Source: JALZEG01 sp035942255 (GTDB taxonomy: Bacteria; Actinomycetota; CADDZG01; WHSQ01). Taken from it: a stretch of DNA of 64,000 bases. Position numbers and translations under genes: made by a program. Of the stretch, positions 23,933-32,605 are shown in pieces. The DNA lies in NCBI GenBank assembly GCA_035942255.1, contig DASZDG010000141.1, forward strand, positions 62,001 through 126,000, written 5' to 3'. The number at the start of each line of letters is the position of its first letter. The first letter of the stretch is position 1. The notes beneath the pieces were generated by a model. That model did not search any database, was not told where the DNA came from, and saw only the letters and a program-made list of their open reading frames with translations.

Positions 23933-24043
23933 GTGGAGCTCCTCCTGATCGTGCTGATGCTCGGCGGGTTCCTCGCGTTGCTGTGGGTGATCAGCACGGT
24001 GCTGAAGGCCCGCCACCGCGGCGAGAAGCACCTCGGCGAGTAA
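23933..24043 (+). CDS. Tiny single-span membrane protein (36 aa)
   Basis: GTG 23933 to TAA encodes 36 residues: one hydrophobic helix (LLLIVLMLGGFLALLWVI) followed by a charged tail (LKARHRGEKHLGE). It starts 2 nt after the S8 protease stop, and the overlapping TAGGAGTGG sequence supplies an AGGAG-like site, so it is probably co-translated with the protease. No family is recognised. It resembles small membrane proteins that modulate larger membrane partners. Confidence 0.55.
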   Translation: MELLLIVLMLGGFLALLWVISTVLKARHRGEKHLGE

Positions 24044-24097
24044 GGTTCGTCGCGTGGTCCGCCGCAGAGGCGGGACCCAACCTGCGGGGGCGGGAAC

Positions 24098-25138
24098 ATG
24101 GCGGAGCCGGTCCAACGCAGCGGCACCTGGTGGCAAGAGACGAAAGACGGGTCGTGGTTGCGGTGGGATGCCGCGGCGCAGGAGTGGAAGACGCACGGCG
24201 CGCCGCCGCCGCCGCCGGAGCGACCTTCCCCGGCGCGCGCCGCTCTCGACTTTGGATTCGCCCACTGGACGACGCTGCTCGCGGCCGCGGGCCTCACGAT
24301 CTACGCGATCGTCCGCGTCGGTCACGATCGGTTCTACGAGCGCCTCCACGTCACTGCGGAGGAGGTCGGTCTCGACCAGACTCTGATCCTTGGGCGGGCC
24401 GCGCTCTATCTGTTCCTGGTTCTCACGGGGGTCGTGGCCGCCGCGGGGATGGCGCTGTTCGCCGGCGCCGCGTTCGGGTGGTTGGCGTCCGTCGCTCGAA
24501 CGGGCGACCCTGGCGAGGACGGTAAGAAGCCGATTGGCGTGGACTGGCTCCCACCGCTCGTCGGAGCAACGTTCTCGGTCTTCGCAAACTTCACGCTGAT
24601 CCGGGACATTCTTCCGCCGGAGCTCTTAGGGGCCGATGACTCGTTGACGGCGCAGCCTCACTGGCTGATCTCGGAAGAGGCGCTGGGTGTCACGGGAAGT
24701 CTCGCTCTTGTCGCCGGGTTCGTCGCGCTTCTCCACTGGCTCCTCAAGCGCCGCCCCAACTCTGGGGCATTCGAGAAGCTCGTGGACAAGCACGGTGCGT
24801 GGACGACGGTTCCGGCGCTCGCGGCGTTCCTGTTCGCCTCGTTCGTCGTCGCCGGCAGGTTCGGGTTCGTAAACGGCGACTACGTCGTGCGCGGCGCGCT
24901 CGTCGCACCCGGGCCCACCGGTCTGCTCACGGCACATGCCGAACCGGTGTGCGTCGACTGGCTCGATGGCGACCCGCCCATCGCGCTTCCGGGCGGTGAG
25001 CCAGCCCCGTTCATGTATCTCGGACAGGCGGACGGGCTGGTCATCCTGTACGAACCGGGGGCGACGCGCACGCCGTTGCGCGTCCCCGCGGGAAAGATTG
25101 CGATGCAGCACGACCCGGACGAACCCCCGGAATGCTGA
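24098..25138 (+). CDS. Multi-pass membrane protein with N-terminal WW-like segment
   Basis: The 346-residue protein opens with a soluble segment (GTWWQETKDGSWLRWDAAAQ), the kind of Trp-rich opening seen in actinobacterial DUF2510-like proteins, followed by a Pro run (APPPPPERP). About five hydrophobic helices follow, at roughly residues 50-68, 92-122, 145-165, 193-213 and 233-252, then a soluble C-terminal domain of about 90 residues (LLTAHAEPVCVDWLDG, FMYLGQADGLVILYEPG) resembling a small beta domain. No catalytic motif is visible. Base composition is somewhat lower in GC than its neighbours. Function unknown. Confidence 0.65.
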   Translation: MAEPVQRSGTWWQETKDGSWLRWDAAAQEWKTHGAPPPPPERPSPARAALDFGFAHWTTLLAAAGLTIYAIVRVGHDRFYERLHVTAEEVGLDQTLILGRAALYLFLVLTGVVAAAGMALFAGAAFGWLASVARTGDPGEDGKKPIGVDWLPPLVGATFSVFANFTLIRDILPPELLGADDSLTAQPHWLISEEALGVTGSLALVAGFVALLHWLLKRRPNSGAFEKLVDKHGAWTTVPALAAFLFASFVVAGRFGFVNGDYVVRGALVAPGPTGLLTAHAEPVCVDWLDGDPPIALPGGEPAPFMYLGQADGLVILYEPGATRTPLRVPAGKIAMQHDPDEPPEC

Positions 25139-25149
25139 AGGAACCCGCT

Positions 25150-26214
25150 CTACCCCCGGAGGCGCGCCAGCCTCTGCAGCGCGGCCCTCTTGTCGCCCCG
25201 GCCAGCCTGCGCGTCGTCCACCGCCCTCTTCAGCGACTCGATCGTCGAGTCGTACGTCTTGCGATCGACCGGGAACGGCGTGCCGTCCTTGCCGCCGTGC
25301 GCGAACGAGAACGACACCGGGTCCTTCACCGACGTAGGCGCGCCGTACGTGACCTCGGCCACCAGTGCCAGCGCGCGCAGCCCCTTCGCGCCCACGCCCG
25401 GCACCGCGAGCAGCGACGTGTAGTCCTCGGGCTGGGCCTCGTACGCCTTCAGCAACACCCGCTCGACCCTGTCGGGGTGCAGGTCGGCGAGACGGACGAA
25501 GTGGTGCCGCGGCATCGTCAGCGTGCGCATCCGTGTGAGCTCGGCCGTCACCTTCGACGGCTCCTCCCGCGCCAGCGCGACGGACACGTCGCGGTTCTGC
25601 GCTCCCGACGACGCGACGAGGTTCGTCACCGCGGCCTCCGATCGCCCGGCGACGCCGGCATGCGGATCCGAGACGAACGTGGGCGCGGTGTGCCAGTGAT
25701 AGCGGCGCGCCATCCCGTTGGACTGGTTCATCCCCTGCTGCACGACGCTCCACGCGCCGTCCGAGGAGAACAGGAACGTGTGGTGGTAGACGTCGTAGCC
25801 GTCCTGGACCGCGGCGGAGTCCACCTTTGCCGAGAGCCGGCTCGCCCTCACGAGCGGAGCCGCGTCGGTCCCGAAGCCCTCGCACCCCGCGGCGATCTCG
25901 GCGGGAGCGCGGCGCGAGGTCTTGCCCTTGCCGCCTGCGACGACGATGCCGAGCTCGCCGAACAGCGGCCGGAGCCCTTCCTTCAACGCGCCGCACGCGG
26001 TCGTGGTCAGGCCGCTCGAGTGCCAGTCGAACCCGAGGACGCACCCGAAAGCCTGGAACCAGAACGGGTCGGATGCCCGCCGCAGGAGGCCGTGCGGCCC
26101 TTCTTCCTCGACGATCGCGCGACCGATCTCGCGCGCGAGCAGGCGCATCCTCTCGAACAGCCACGCGGGCGCGCGGCCCCCGTGAAGCGGCAGGTCGGCG
26201 CGTCCGGTACGCAT
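25150..26214 (-). CDS. DUF763-family protein
   Basis: The protein is 354 residues from ATG 26214; ATG 26226 would add 4 residues and neither has a clear RBS. It begins MRTGRADLPLHGGRAPAWLF, the conserved start of DUF763, followed by CGALKEGLRPLFGELGI, VAGGKGKTSRRAP and YDVYHHTFLFSSDGAWSVVQ. MNQSNGMARRYHW is the most conserved segment, and SLLAVPGVGAKGLRALALVA looks like a helix-hairpin-helix. DUF763 proteins occur in archaea and bacteria, with a suspected nucleic-acid link but no established role. The 3' end meets the membrane-protein gene convergently with an 11-nt gap. Confidence 0.85.
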   Translation of the reverse strand: MRTGRADLPLHGGRAPAWLFERMRLLAREIGRAIVEEEGPHGLLRRASDPFWFQAFGCVLGFDWHSSGLTTTACGALKEGLRPLFGELGIVVAGGKGKTSRRAPAEIAAGCEGFGTDAAPLVRASRLSAKVDSAAVQDGYDVYHHTFLFSSDGAWSVVQQGMNQSNGMARRYHWHTAPTFVSDPHAGVAGRSEAAVTNLVASSGAQNRDVSVALAREEPSKVTAELTRMRTLTMPRHHFVRLADLHPDRVERVLLKAYEAQPEDYTSLLAVPGVGAKGLRALALVAEVTYGAPTSVKDPVSFSFAHGGKDGTPFPVDRKTYDSTIESLKRAVDDAQAGRGDKRAALQRLARLRG

Positions 26215-26313
26215 GCGGACCAGCATAGGAGCGGGGTATGTCCATATAGTCGCGGCGCGACCATTCGAGCGCGGGGCGGCCTCGGCCGGACCGCAGACTA
26301 GGCGGAGGGTGCG

Positions 26314-27039
26314 ATGTTCGGCTACGGCGGGCTCGAGCTCGTGTTGGTACCACTGGCGCTCGTGGGCATCGTGATGTTGGGGATAGTGGCGCTGGCGGGC
26401 GCGCGGGGCGATCCGGATCCGGCGGGGGGCCGCGCCCGCACGCTCTATCTCTGCGTGGTGTCGTTCGTCGCGTTGTTCACCCTCGTGCTCGCGATCCCCT
26501 CGGCCGTGTCGTCGCTGGCGAGCCTCGTGCTCGTCGAGGTGGAGGACGAAGACGAGCTCTCGGACGTATGCCGGATCGACCCGCTCCACCCCGAGTGCGG
26601 GACGCCCGGCGTCACGCAGTACGTGAACGTCTTCGAGGGGTCGAGCGGCGAGGCGCAGGAGGCCGCGTGGGGGCGCAGCGCGCTGACGGCGGTCACGATG
26701 ATCGTTGCGGCCGCAGGCGTGCTCCGGTGGCACAGGACGAGGTGGCGCGAGCTGCTCGACGACGCCTCCTTCGCCTCGTCCCCCGGGGCACGGACCTACT
26801 CCGCTTACCTGCACGCGGTCGCGTTCACCGCGATGGTCGTCTTGCTGTTCGCGGGCGCCACGGCGCTGTTCGGGCTCGGCCGGGTCGTCGTTCCCGACGC
26901 GGTGTCGACGGGGCCCTCGGGGGCCGAGCGCGACGCCGGCCTGGTGCAGCTCCTCGCCGCCCTCGCCACCGGAGGAGCCGCCGTGTTCGTCTACGTCACC
27001 CACTGGAGGCGCACCGCGCCGGCGGAACGGGGCGCGTGA
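26314..27039 (+). CDS. Four-helix membrane protein, unknown function
   Basis: The 241-residue protein starts at ATG 26314 behind GGCGGAGG. Four hydrophobic helices are visible, at about residues 8-30, 45-72, 125-143 and 168-190, with a fifth near 210-230. The loop between helices 2 and 3 is acidic and contains two cysteines (VCRIDPLHPECGTPG), so it probably faces outside. Similar small membrane proteins are annotated only as DUFs. It is 78 nt upstream of an RTX gene with its own RBS; shared function is not shown. Confidence 0.6.
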   Translation: MFGYGGLELVLVPLALVGIVMLGIVALAGARGDPDPAGGRARTLYLCVVSFVALFTLVLAIPSAVSSLASLVLVEVEDEDELSDVCRIDPLHPECGTPGVTQYVNVFEGSSGEAQEAAWGRSALTAVTMIVAAAGVLRWHRTRWRELLDDASFASSPGARTYSAYLHAVAFTAMVVLLFAGATALFGLGRVVVPDAVSTGPSGAERDAGLVQLLAALATGGAAVFVYVTHWRRTAPAERGA

Positions 27040-27117
27040 GCTTCTTCCGGACCCAGGGACCCATTCGCGCCACCCAGGCGTGTAGGACGAGAACCGCCAC
27101 TCACACAGGAGATCCCC

Positions 27118-29565
27118 ATGACCATCGCCTCGCCCGCTCGCAGGTCCGCCGCAGCCGCCGCGCTCGTCGTCGCGCTTGCGCTGACGATCGTCCCGGTGCT
27201 CGCCGAGGACGCCTCCGCCGCGCCGACGAAGTGCTTCGGCCGCCGCGCCACGCAGACCGGGACGAACGGGCCCGACAACCTCACGGGGACGGCCGGGACC
27301 GACGTGATCGTGGGCAGAGGCGGCAACGACACGATCTCGGGCCTTGCGGGGGACGACTTCCTCTGCGGGAACCGCGGCCGTGACCGCATCCAGGCGGCCG
27401 AGGGCTCGGACCGCGTGTCCGGGGGGCCGGCCTCCGACTTCGTGCGCGCCGGTCAGGGCCCCGATTTCGTCTACGGGAACGCGGGCGACGACAACCTGCA
27501 GGGCCATGACGGGAACGACCTCCTCAACGGCGGCAAGGACCGCAACTACCTGTACGGCTTCGACGGCGCCGACCGCCTCGTGGGGGGCGTGAACGCCGAC
27601 AGCATGTACGGCGGCGATGGGACCGACGTGCTGGAAGCCGGCGCGTGCCAGAAGGAGAAGAAGCAGCGCGTGTGCACGAACTACCTCTCCGGCGGGAACG
27701 GTGAAGACGTGCTGCGCGGCGGTCCCGACAACGACGACGCGGCCCCCGGCCCGGGAGACGATCGCTTCGACGCGGGCGGCGGAGTCGACTCGACGTCGTT
27801 CTCCTACCGCGACAAGGAGGAGCGTGGCGTCATCGTCGACCTCGGCAAGGGGCAGGCGCGGAGCATCGAGGGCGACGACCGTCTGAGCGGCGTCGAGACC
27901 GTCCACGGCTCGCAGTACGCGGACCAGATCCAGGGCGACGAGGCGCGGAACGTCCTCTTCGGCGGGAGCGGCAACGACTCCCTGAAGGCGTTCGGCGGCA
28001 ACGACACGCTGTACGGCGGCGAGGGCGACGACTACATCGGCGGCGGCGACGGGTCCGACGAGGCGAGCTTCGCCGACCAGTTCAGCGTCGTCGCGAACCT
28101 CGAGATCGGGACGGCGAGCGGCAGCGGGGGCGAGGACCTCCTGGCCGACATCGAGGACCTCACCGGCACGTACGCAACCGACACGTTGATCGGCGACAGC
28201 GGCCCGAACGAGATCGACGGGGGCCGCGGCGAGGACTCGCTGCGCGGGGGGCCGGGCGACGACACGCTCATCGGCGGAGACGAGGACGTCTATCCGGAGC
28301 TCGGCTACTTCTTCGGCGACACGCTCGACGGCGGCGCCGGCGACGACACGATCCTTGGCGGCAAGGGATTCGATGCGCTCGACTTCGGGACGGCTCCGGG
28401 GCCCGTCGCCGCCTCGATAGAGACCGGTGTCGCGACCGGGCACGGCACCGACAGCTTCCTGCAGATCGAGGACCTGCTCGGCTCCGGCTACGGCGACACG
28501 CTCACCGGCGACGCGACCCTCAACCACATCACGGGACGCTCCGGTGACGACACGATCGACGGCGGTGACGGCGACGACACGCTCGTCGGGAGCAACGGCG
28601 ACGACCGCATGGACGGCAACGCGGGGATCGACGTCGTCGACTACTCGAGCGCGGCCGCGGCCGTGACGGCGAACCTCACCACCGGCGCGACGACCGGCCA
28701 GGGCAACGACACGCTGACTCAGGTCGAGAACCTCTCCGGCTCGATCTTCGACGACGTCTTCACCGGCGACGCGGCCGTCAACCACATCCTCGGCCTCAGC
28801 GGCAACGACACGATCGACGGTGCCGGCGGAGACGACCTCCTCGAGGCCAACTACGGCGACGACGTCACGCGCGGCGGGGACGGCAACGACACGATCCTCG
28901 ACTTCGGTGGGATCGACCAGGTCTTCGGCGACGCGGGCGACGACCTCTTCTACGCGGGGCTCAACGACGACGCGTACGACGGCGGCGACGGGATCGACAC
29001 GCTCGACTACCGCGACTCGCGCAAGAAGGTGTTCGCCGACCTCGCGCAGGGAACCGGCGACGGCATGGGGCTCGACACGATCACCGCGGTCGAGAACCTC
29101 TCGGGCGGGATCAAGCCGGACTTCCTCACCGGGGACGCGGGGACGAACGTCCTCGTGGGCCGCGACAGCGTCGACCAGCTCGCCGGCGGCGAGGGCGACG
29201 ACGTGCTGGACGGCGGGACGTCGGACGACGTGCTCGAGGGCGGTGCCGGTGCGGACACCGCGACGTACGAGCTCCTGAACTCTCCGATCACGGCCGACAT
29301 CGAGGCCGGGTTCGCGACGGGACAGCTCTCCGGCTCCGACAACCTGCTCGCGATCGAGGGGATCATCGGCTCGGGTGCGACCGACTTCCTGCGCGGCGAC
29401 GAGGGGCCGAACACGTTCCAGGGCGGCGCCGGGGGCGACGTCATCGAGGCCAAGGGAGGCGAGGACGTCCTCGACGGCGGGCTCGGCAACGACTATCTCG
29501 ACGGGGGGCCGGACGCGGACGTGTGCCGCGAGGGCGAGACGAACCTGAACTGCGAGTCGCCGTAG
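27118..29565 (+). CDS. Large Sec-exported RTX repeat protein, copy 3
   Basis: The 815-residue protein starts at ATG 27118 behind AGGAG. The signal peptide (AAAALVVALALTIVPVLA) is followed by KCFGRRATQTGTNGPDNLTG and about twenty clusters of GGxGxD repeats. The arrays are punctuated by at least five copies of a roughly 40-residue module (ITANLTTGATTGQGNDTL-type, then VENLSGSIFDDVFTGDA-type), in which a strand with an aliphatic VxxxLxxGxxxGxG pattern precedes xxENLxGS. This punctuation is common to all four RTX proteins of the window. It ends CREGETNLNCESP. It probably forms a long calcium-stabilised beta-roll rod on the surface or in the medium. Confidence 0.88.
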   Translation: MTIASPARRSAAAAALVVALALTIVPVLAEDASAAPTKCFGRRATQTGTNGPDNLTGTAGTDVIVGRGGNDTISGLAGDDFLCGNRGRDRIQAAEGSDRVSGGPASDFVRAGQGPDFVYGNAGDDNLQGHDGNDLLNGGKDRNYLYGFDGADRLVGGVNADSMYGGDGTDVLEAGACQKEKKQRVCTNYLSGGNGEDVLRGGPDNDDAAPGPGDDRFDAGGGVDSTSFSYRDKEERGVIVDLGKGQARSIEGDDRLSGVETVHGSQYADQIQGDEARNVLFGGSGNDSLKAFGGNDTLYGGEGDDYIGGGDGSDEASFADQFSVVANLEIGTASGSGGEDLLADIEDLTGTYATDTLIGDSGPNEIDGGRGEDSLRGGPGDDTLIGGDEDVYPELGYFFGDTLDGGAGDDTILGGKGFDALDFGTAPGPVAASIETGVATGHGTDSFLQIEDLLGSGYGDTLTGDATLNHITGRSGDDTIDGGDGDDTLVGSNGDDRMDGNAGIDVVDYSSAAAAVTANLTTGATTGQGNDTLTQVENLSGSIFDDVFTGDAAVNHILGLSGNDTIDGAGGDDLLEANYGDDVTRGGDGNDTILDFGGIDQVFGDAGDDLFYAGLNDDAYDGGDGIDTLDYRDSRKKVFADLAQGTGDGMGLDTITAVENLSGGIKPDFLTGDAGTNVLVGRDSVDQLAGGEGDDVLDGGTSDDVLEGGAGADTATYELLNSPITADIEAGFATGQLSGSDNLLAIEGIIGSGATDFLRGDEGPNTFQGGAGGDVIEAKGGEDVLDGGLGNDYLDGGPDADVCREGETNLNCESP

Positions 29566-29612
29566 GTTCTGCGGGGTAGGAACGCGCGGACGGCAAGCGA
29601 GAGGAGCGACCG

Positions 29613-29783
29613 ATGGCCGAGGAGCGGGAGCAGGGCAAGACGACGGAGTCGACGGAGCGCATCCCGCCGGGCTCGATGCCGCCGGAGGACGAGAAGGTCA
29701 GTGACGCTCCGGACGACGCGGACGAGCGTGTGGACAAGGAGTCGAAGGACTCGTTCCCGGCGAGCGACCCGCCCGCCTGGTAG
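29613..29783 (+). CDS. Small acidic protein with C-terminal SFPASDPPAW motif (56 aa)
   Basis: ATG 29613, behind a GAGAGGAG site, encodes 56 mostly charged residues ending DKESKDSFPASDPPAW. This C-terminal (A/S)S-K-x-SFPASDPP-(S/A)-W motif marks a widespread family of small, probably disordered bacterial proteins of unknown function. There are no hydrophobic segments or cysteines. It is a monocistronic gene between an RTX gene and a convergent terminator. Recognition rests on the C-terminal motif alone. Confidence 0.72.
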   Translation: MAEEREQGKTTESTERIPPGSMPPEDEKVSDAPDDADERVDKESKDSFPASDPPAW

Positions 29784-29804
29784 CCGGCGCCGCGTACGAC
29801 GTTC

Positions 29805-29855
29805 CGTTCTTTGTTCCTCCGGCCCCGCTGAGCGAAGGCACCGGGACGAAGAACG
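29805..29855. terminator. Hairpin between convergent genes
   Basis: A 13-bp stem with two G-U pairs is formed by 29805-29817 and 29843-29855. It lies between the small acidic gene (plus) and the malQ-hydrolase gene (minus). A second hairpin (29859-29864 with 29869-29874) overlaps the malQ stop codon. Neither has a long T-run. A bidirectional terminator is likely. Confidence 0.5.
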
Positions 29856-29865
29856 AGCGAGGGCC

Positions 29866-32568
29866 TCAGCCCTCCGTCAGGAACTCGCCCAGGATGCGGT
29901 TCACCTCGTCGGGTTCGTCGTGGTGCACCCAGTGGCTCGCGCCCGGGAAGTGGTGCACGCGCACGTCGCGTACCCATGCTCGGTCCGGCTCCGCGAGCGA
30001 CGACTCGAGGGCCGCGTCGCGGTCTCCCCAGATCACCTGGACGGGCCGCTCGATCGGCCTCCAGCGCAGCGCCGGCAGCGGGTTCGGCCGCAGCAGCGCC
30101 CGGTAGTAGTTGATCGGGTAGCGCAGCCCGTCGCTGCGGCGCGCGGCCTCGACGTACCGCTCCACGTCCTCCTCCGAGAACGCGCCGCGGCGCCTCGGCG
30201 CCCGTTGGTAGATCCGGCGCACCGCCTCGAAGTCGTTCGCCGACATGAGCCGCTCCGGCAGGAACGGAAGCTGGAAGAAGCCGATGTACCAGCTCTTCAG
30301 CGCCTGGCGCGGGTTCATCGACCGCACGTAGCGCTGGGGATGCGGGACGTTCAGGATCGCGAGCCGGTCGAGCAGCACCGGGTGCTCCATCGCGAAGTAC
30401 CACGCGACGAGCGCCCCCCAGTCGTGGCCCACGACGTGCGCGGGACCCCCTCCGAGCCCCTCGATCAGCTCCCGCACGTCGCGCACGAGTCTCTGGATCC
30501 GGTACGCCCCGACCCCCTGCGGCTTGTCGGAGAGGTTGTAGCCGCGCATATCCGGCGCGACCACGTGGAAGCCGCGCCCGGCTAAGTACGGCATCTGGTG
30601 CCGCCACGAGTACCAGAAGTCGGGGTAGCCGTGGAGCATCACGACGAGCGGCCCGGCCCCCGCCTCCGCGTAATGGAGCTTGACCTCGCTTAACGACGCG
30701 TACGCGTGCCGCATCTCCGGCGGGGGGGCCGCGGCCCCCTTGCGGCGGCCGCGGTCCAGCGTGCGCGCGACGCTCTTCACCAAGGGACGCCCCGCGATCT
30801 CCTCGAGCGGCACCGGCAGGGGCATCGACCAGTTCGGCCGCTCGTCCGTCGTTCCCGGCTGGTTGGGACGGCGCCGCACCGCGAGCGCGTCCTCGAGCGT
30901 CGCGACCACCACCGCGCTCGGCGACTTCGCGAGCAGGCCGTACGCCTTCTTCACCGCGTCCTCGGGCGGTGCCGAGTCCCTCAGCCCCGTCGCGCGCCGG
31001 AAGCGGTCGCGCACGTCGCGCTCGGCCTCCTCGTTCGGGTCGAGTGCCAGGTCGCGCTGCTCCTGCAGATCGTCGCCCGTCCACATCCCGGCCACCGTCG
31101 GGAGGTCGTGGTTCGTCACCGCGGCGAGCGACAGCGCCGGGTATCGCGACGGATCCTCGTCGAACCACAGCAGCCGGTACGAGAGCATGTCGCGGGCGTT
31201 CATCTGCTCGGGCACCACGTCCTCGACCGTTCCCAGGTCCTCGCCGACGACGTACGCCTGCGCGCGATGGCTCTCGAGCGCCAGGATGTCGAGCAGGTCC
31301 TCGTACGGGTAGCGGACGTACGTCCCGTCGGTGGGACCGGCCCCCTGGGGGATCCAGAACAGCCGGAAGAGCCCCATGACGTGGTCGACGCGTACGCCGG
31401 CCGCGCCGGTGAAGCTCGCGCGTAGCGTCTCGACGAAGGGACGGTAAGACGCCGCGCGCAGCCGCCACGGATCGAACGGGGGCAGCCCCCAGTCCTGGCC
31501 GTGCGAGTTGAAAAGGTCCGGCGGCGCGCCGACCTTCACGCCGCGCGCGAACACGTCGGCCCACAGCCACGCGTCGGCGCCGTCCGGATCGACGCCGATC
31601 GCGAGGTCGTGCACGAGCCCGGCCTCGGCCCCCGCGGCCACCAGCTGCTCTTCGAGCAACCACTGCACCCACTCGTGGAAGAGCACGCGCTCCTCGTTCT
31701 CGACCCGGAACCTCTTGACCGCGGGACGGCGCGGGTCCCGGTACTTGGCCGGCCACGTCGCGGGGCCGCCGCCGTGATGCTCGGCGAGCGCCATGTACGT
31801 CGCGAAGTCGGTGAGCGAGGAGCCGTGACGCCCGCGGAAACGATGGAAAGCGGGGGCCTCCGTCCGGCGGCGCCAGATCGTCTCGAGCGCCTCCATCTTC
31901 AGGCGGTAGACCTCGTCGCGGTCGATGCGGTCGCCGGCGTTCAGCTTGCGCCCCTGGGACGCGAGACCCTCGAGGTCGTCGGCCAGATCGGCCGCACCGG
32001 GGACGTCCTCGACGCGGACGTACAGGGGGTTGCGCCACCGCCGGCTCGAAGGGAAGTAGGGGCTGGGCTGCTGGGGGCCGGGCTTCGGCGCGTGGAGCGG
32101 GTTGAGCAGGAGCATGTCGGCGCCGGTCCCCGTCGCCCACCTCCCGAGCTCGGCGAGGTCGCCGAGGTCGCCGATGCCCCAGCTCCGAGTCGAGCGCGCG
32201 GCGTAGAGCTGCACGGCCCATCCCCACGACCGCAGGCCTTGCGGGAACCAGCACCTGCCGGGGCTGACGACGAGGTCGCGCTCCGCACCGTCGCGGCCGA
32301 CGATCCGGTGGTACCCGAGCGGCGCGTCGGGAGGAAGCCCATCCTCTGCCGGCGCGGTCCCGCCGTCCTCGAACCGCACCTCGGCCGCGTCGCCGAGGTC
32401 GACCGGCTTGCCGGCCCGAGCGACGACGACGGGTGACTCAGGAGGAGCCGGCGCGTCCGCGCCCATCGCGTCGAGGATCGCCTCGATCGTCTCCGGCGGG
32501 GCGTCCTTCCACTCCTCGCGGGCGTCGACGTAGCCGGTGTCGACGCCCCAGGTCTTCGGGTCGGGCAT
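29866..32568 (-). CDS. malQ: 4-alpha-glucanotransferase (GH77) fused to an epoxide-hydrolase-like alpha/beta hydrolase
   Basis: One uninterrupted 900-residue frame holds two enzymes. Residues about 1-600 are a 4-alpha-glucanotransferase: LLLNPLHAPKPGPQQPSPYF, the nucleophile Asp in AGVRVDHVMGLFRLFWIP, the acid/base Glu in YVVGEDLGTVEDV, Asp in TNHDLPT, and the normal MalQ ending NWSMPLPVPLEEIAGRP. After about 20 linker residues, residues about 620-900 form an alpha/beta hydrolase with the HGYPDFWYSW oxyanion segment, nucleophile Asp in VVGHDWGALVAW, acid Asp in WGDRDAAL and His in GASHWVHHDEP, typical of epoxide hydrolases and haloalkane dehalogenases. No internal RBS/start suggests two genes. 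The fusion could be real or due to a lost stop. Confidence 0.88.
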   Translation of the reverse strand: MPDPKTWGVDTGYVDAREEWKDAPPETIEAILDAMGADAPAPPESPVVVARAGKPVDLGDAAEVRFEDGGTAPAEDGLPPDAPLGYHRIVGRDGAERDLVVSPGRCWFPQGLRSWGWAVQLYAARSTRSWGIGDLGDLAELGRWATGTGADMLLLNPLHAPKPGPQQPSPYFPSSRRWRNPLYVRVEDVPGAADLADDLEGLASQGRKLNAGDRIDRDEVYRLKMEALETIWRRRTEAPAFHRFRGRHGSSLTDFATYMALAEHHGGGPATWPAKYRDPRRPAVKRFRVENEERVLFHEWVQWLLEEQLVAAGAEAGLVHDLAIGVDPDGADAWLWADVFARGVKVGAPPDLFNSHGQDWGLPPFDPWRLRAASYRPFVETLRASFTGAAGVRVDHVMGLFRLFWIPQGAGPTDGTYVRYPYEDLLDILALESHRAQAYVVGEDLGTVEDVVPEQMNARDMLSYRLLWFDEDPSRYPALSLAAVTNHDLPTVAGMWTGDDLQEQRDLALDPNEEAERDVRDRFRRATGLRDSAPPEDAVKKAYGLLAKSPSAVVVATLEDALAVRRRPNQPGTTDERPNWSMPLPVPLEEIAGRPLVKSVARTLDRGRRKGAAAPPPEMRHAYASLSEVKLHYAEAGAGPLVVMLHGYPDFWYSWRHQMPYLAGRGFHVVAPDMRGYNLSDKPQGVGAYRIQRLVRDVRELIEGLGGGPAHVVGHDWGALVAWYFAMEHPVLLDRLAILNVPHPQRYVRSMNPRQALKSWYIGFFQLPFLPERLMSANDFEAVRRIYQRAPRRRGAFSEEDVERYVEAARRSDGLRYPINYYRALLRPNPLPALRWRPIERPVQVIWGDRDAALESSLAEPDRAWVRDVRVHHFPGASHWVHHDEPDEVNRILGEFLTEG

Positions 32569-32605
32569 TGCAGGGTTGCCTTTCTCTGTCTTCGCGTGAC
32601 GCGCG

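Noticed and set aside
25150..28785. A 1211-residue minus-strand open frame antisense to the large RTX gene.
   Set aside because: It is low-complexity Arg/Val/Asp typical of the opposite strand of GC-rich repeats. Only its C-terminal part (25150-26214) is a real gene, DUF763.
27200..29500. Dense GGxGxD-coding repeats resembling a tandem-repeat or CRISPR-like array.
   Set aside because: The periodicity is codon-level from RTX nonapeptides; there are no identical spaced DNA repeats.
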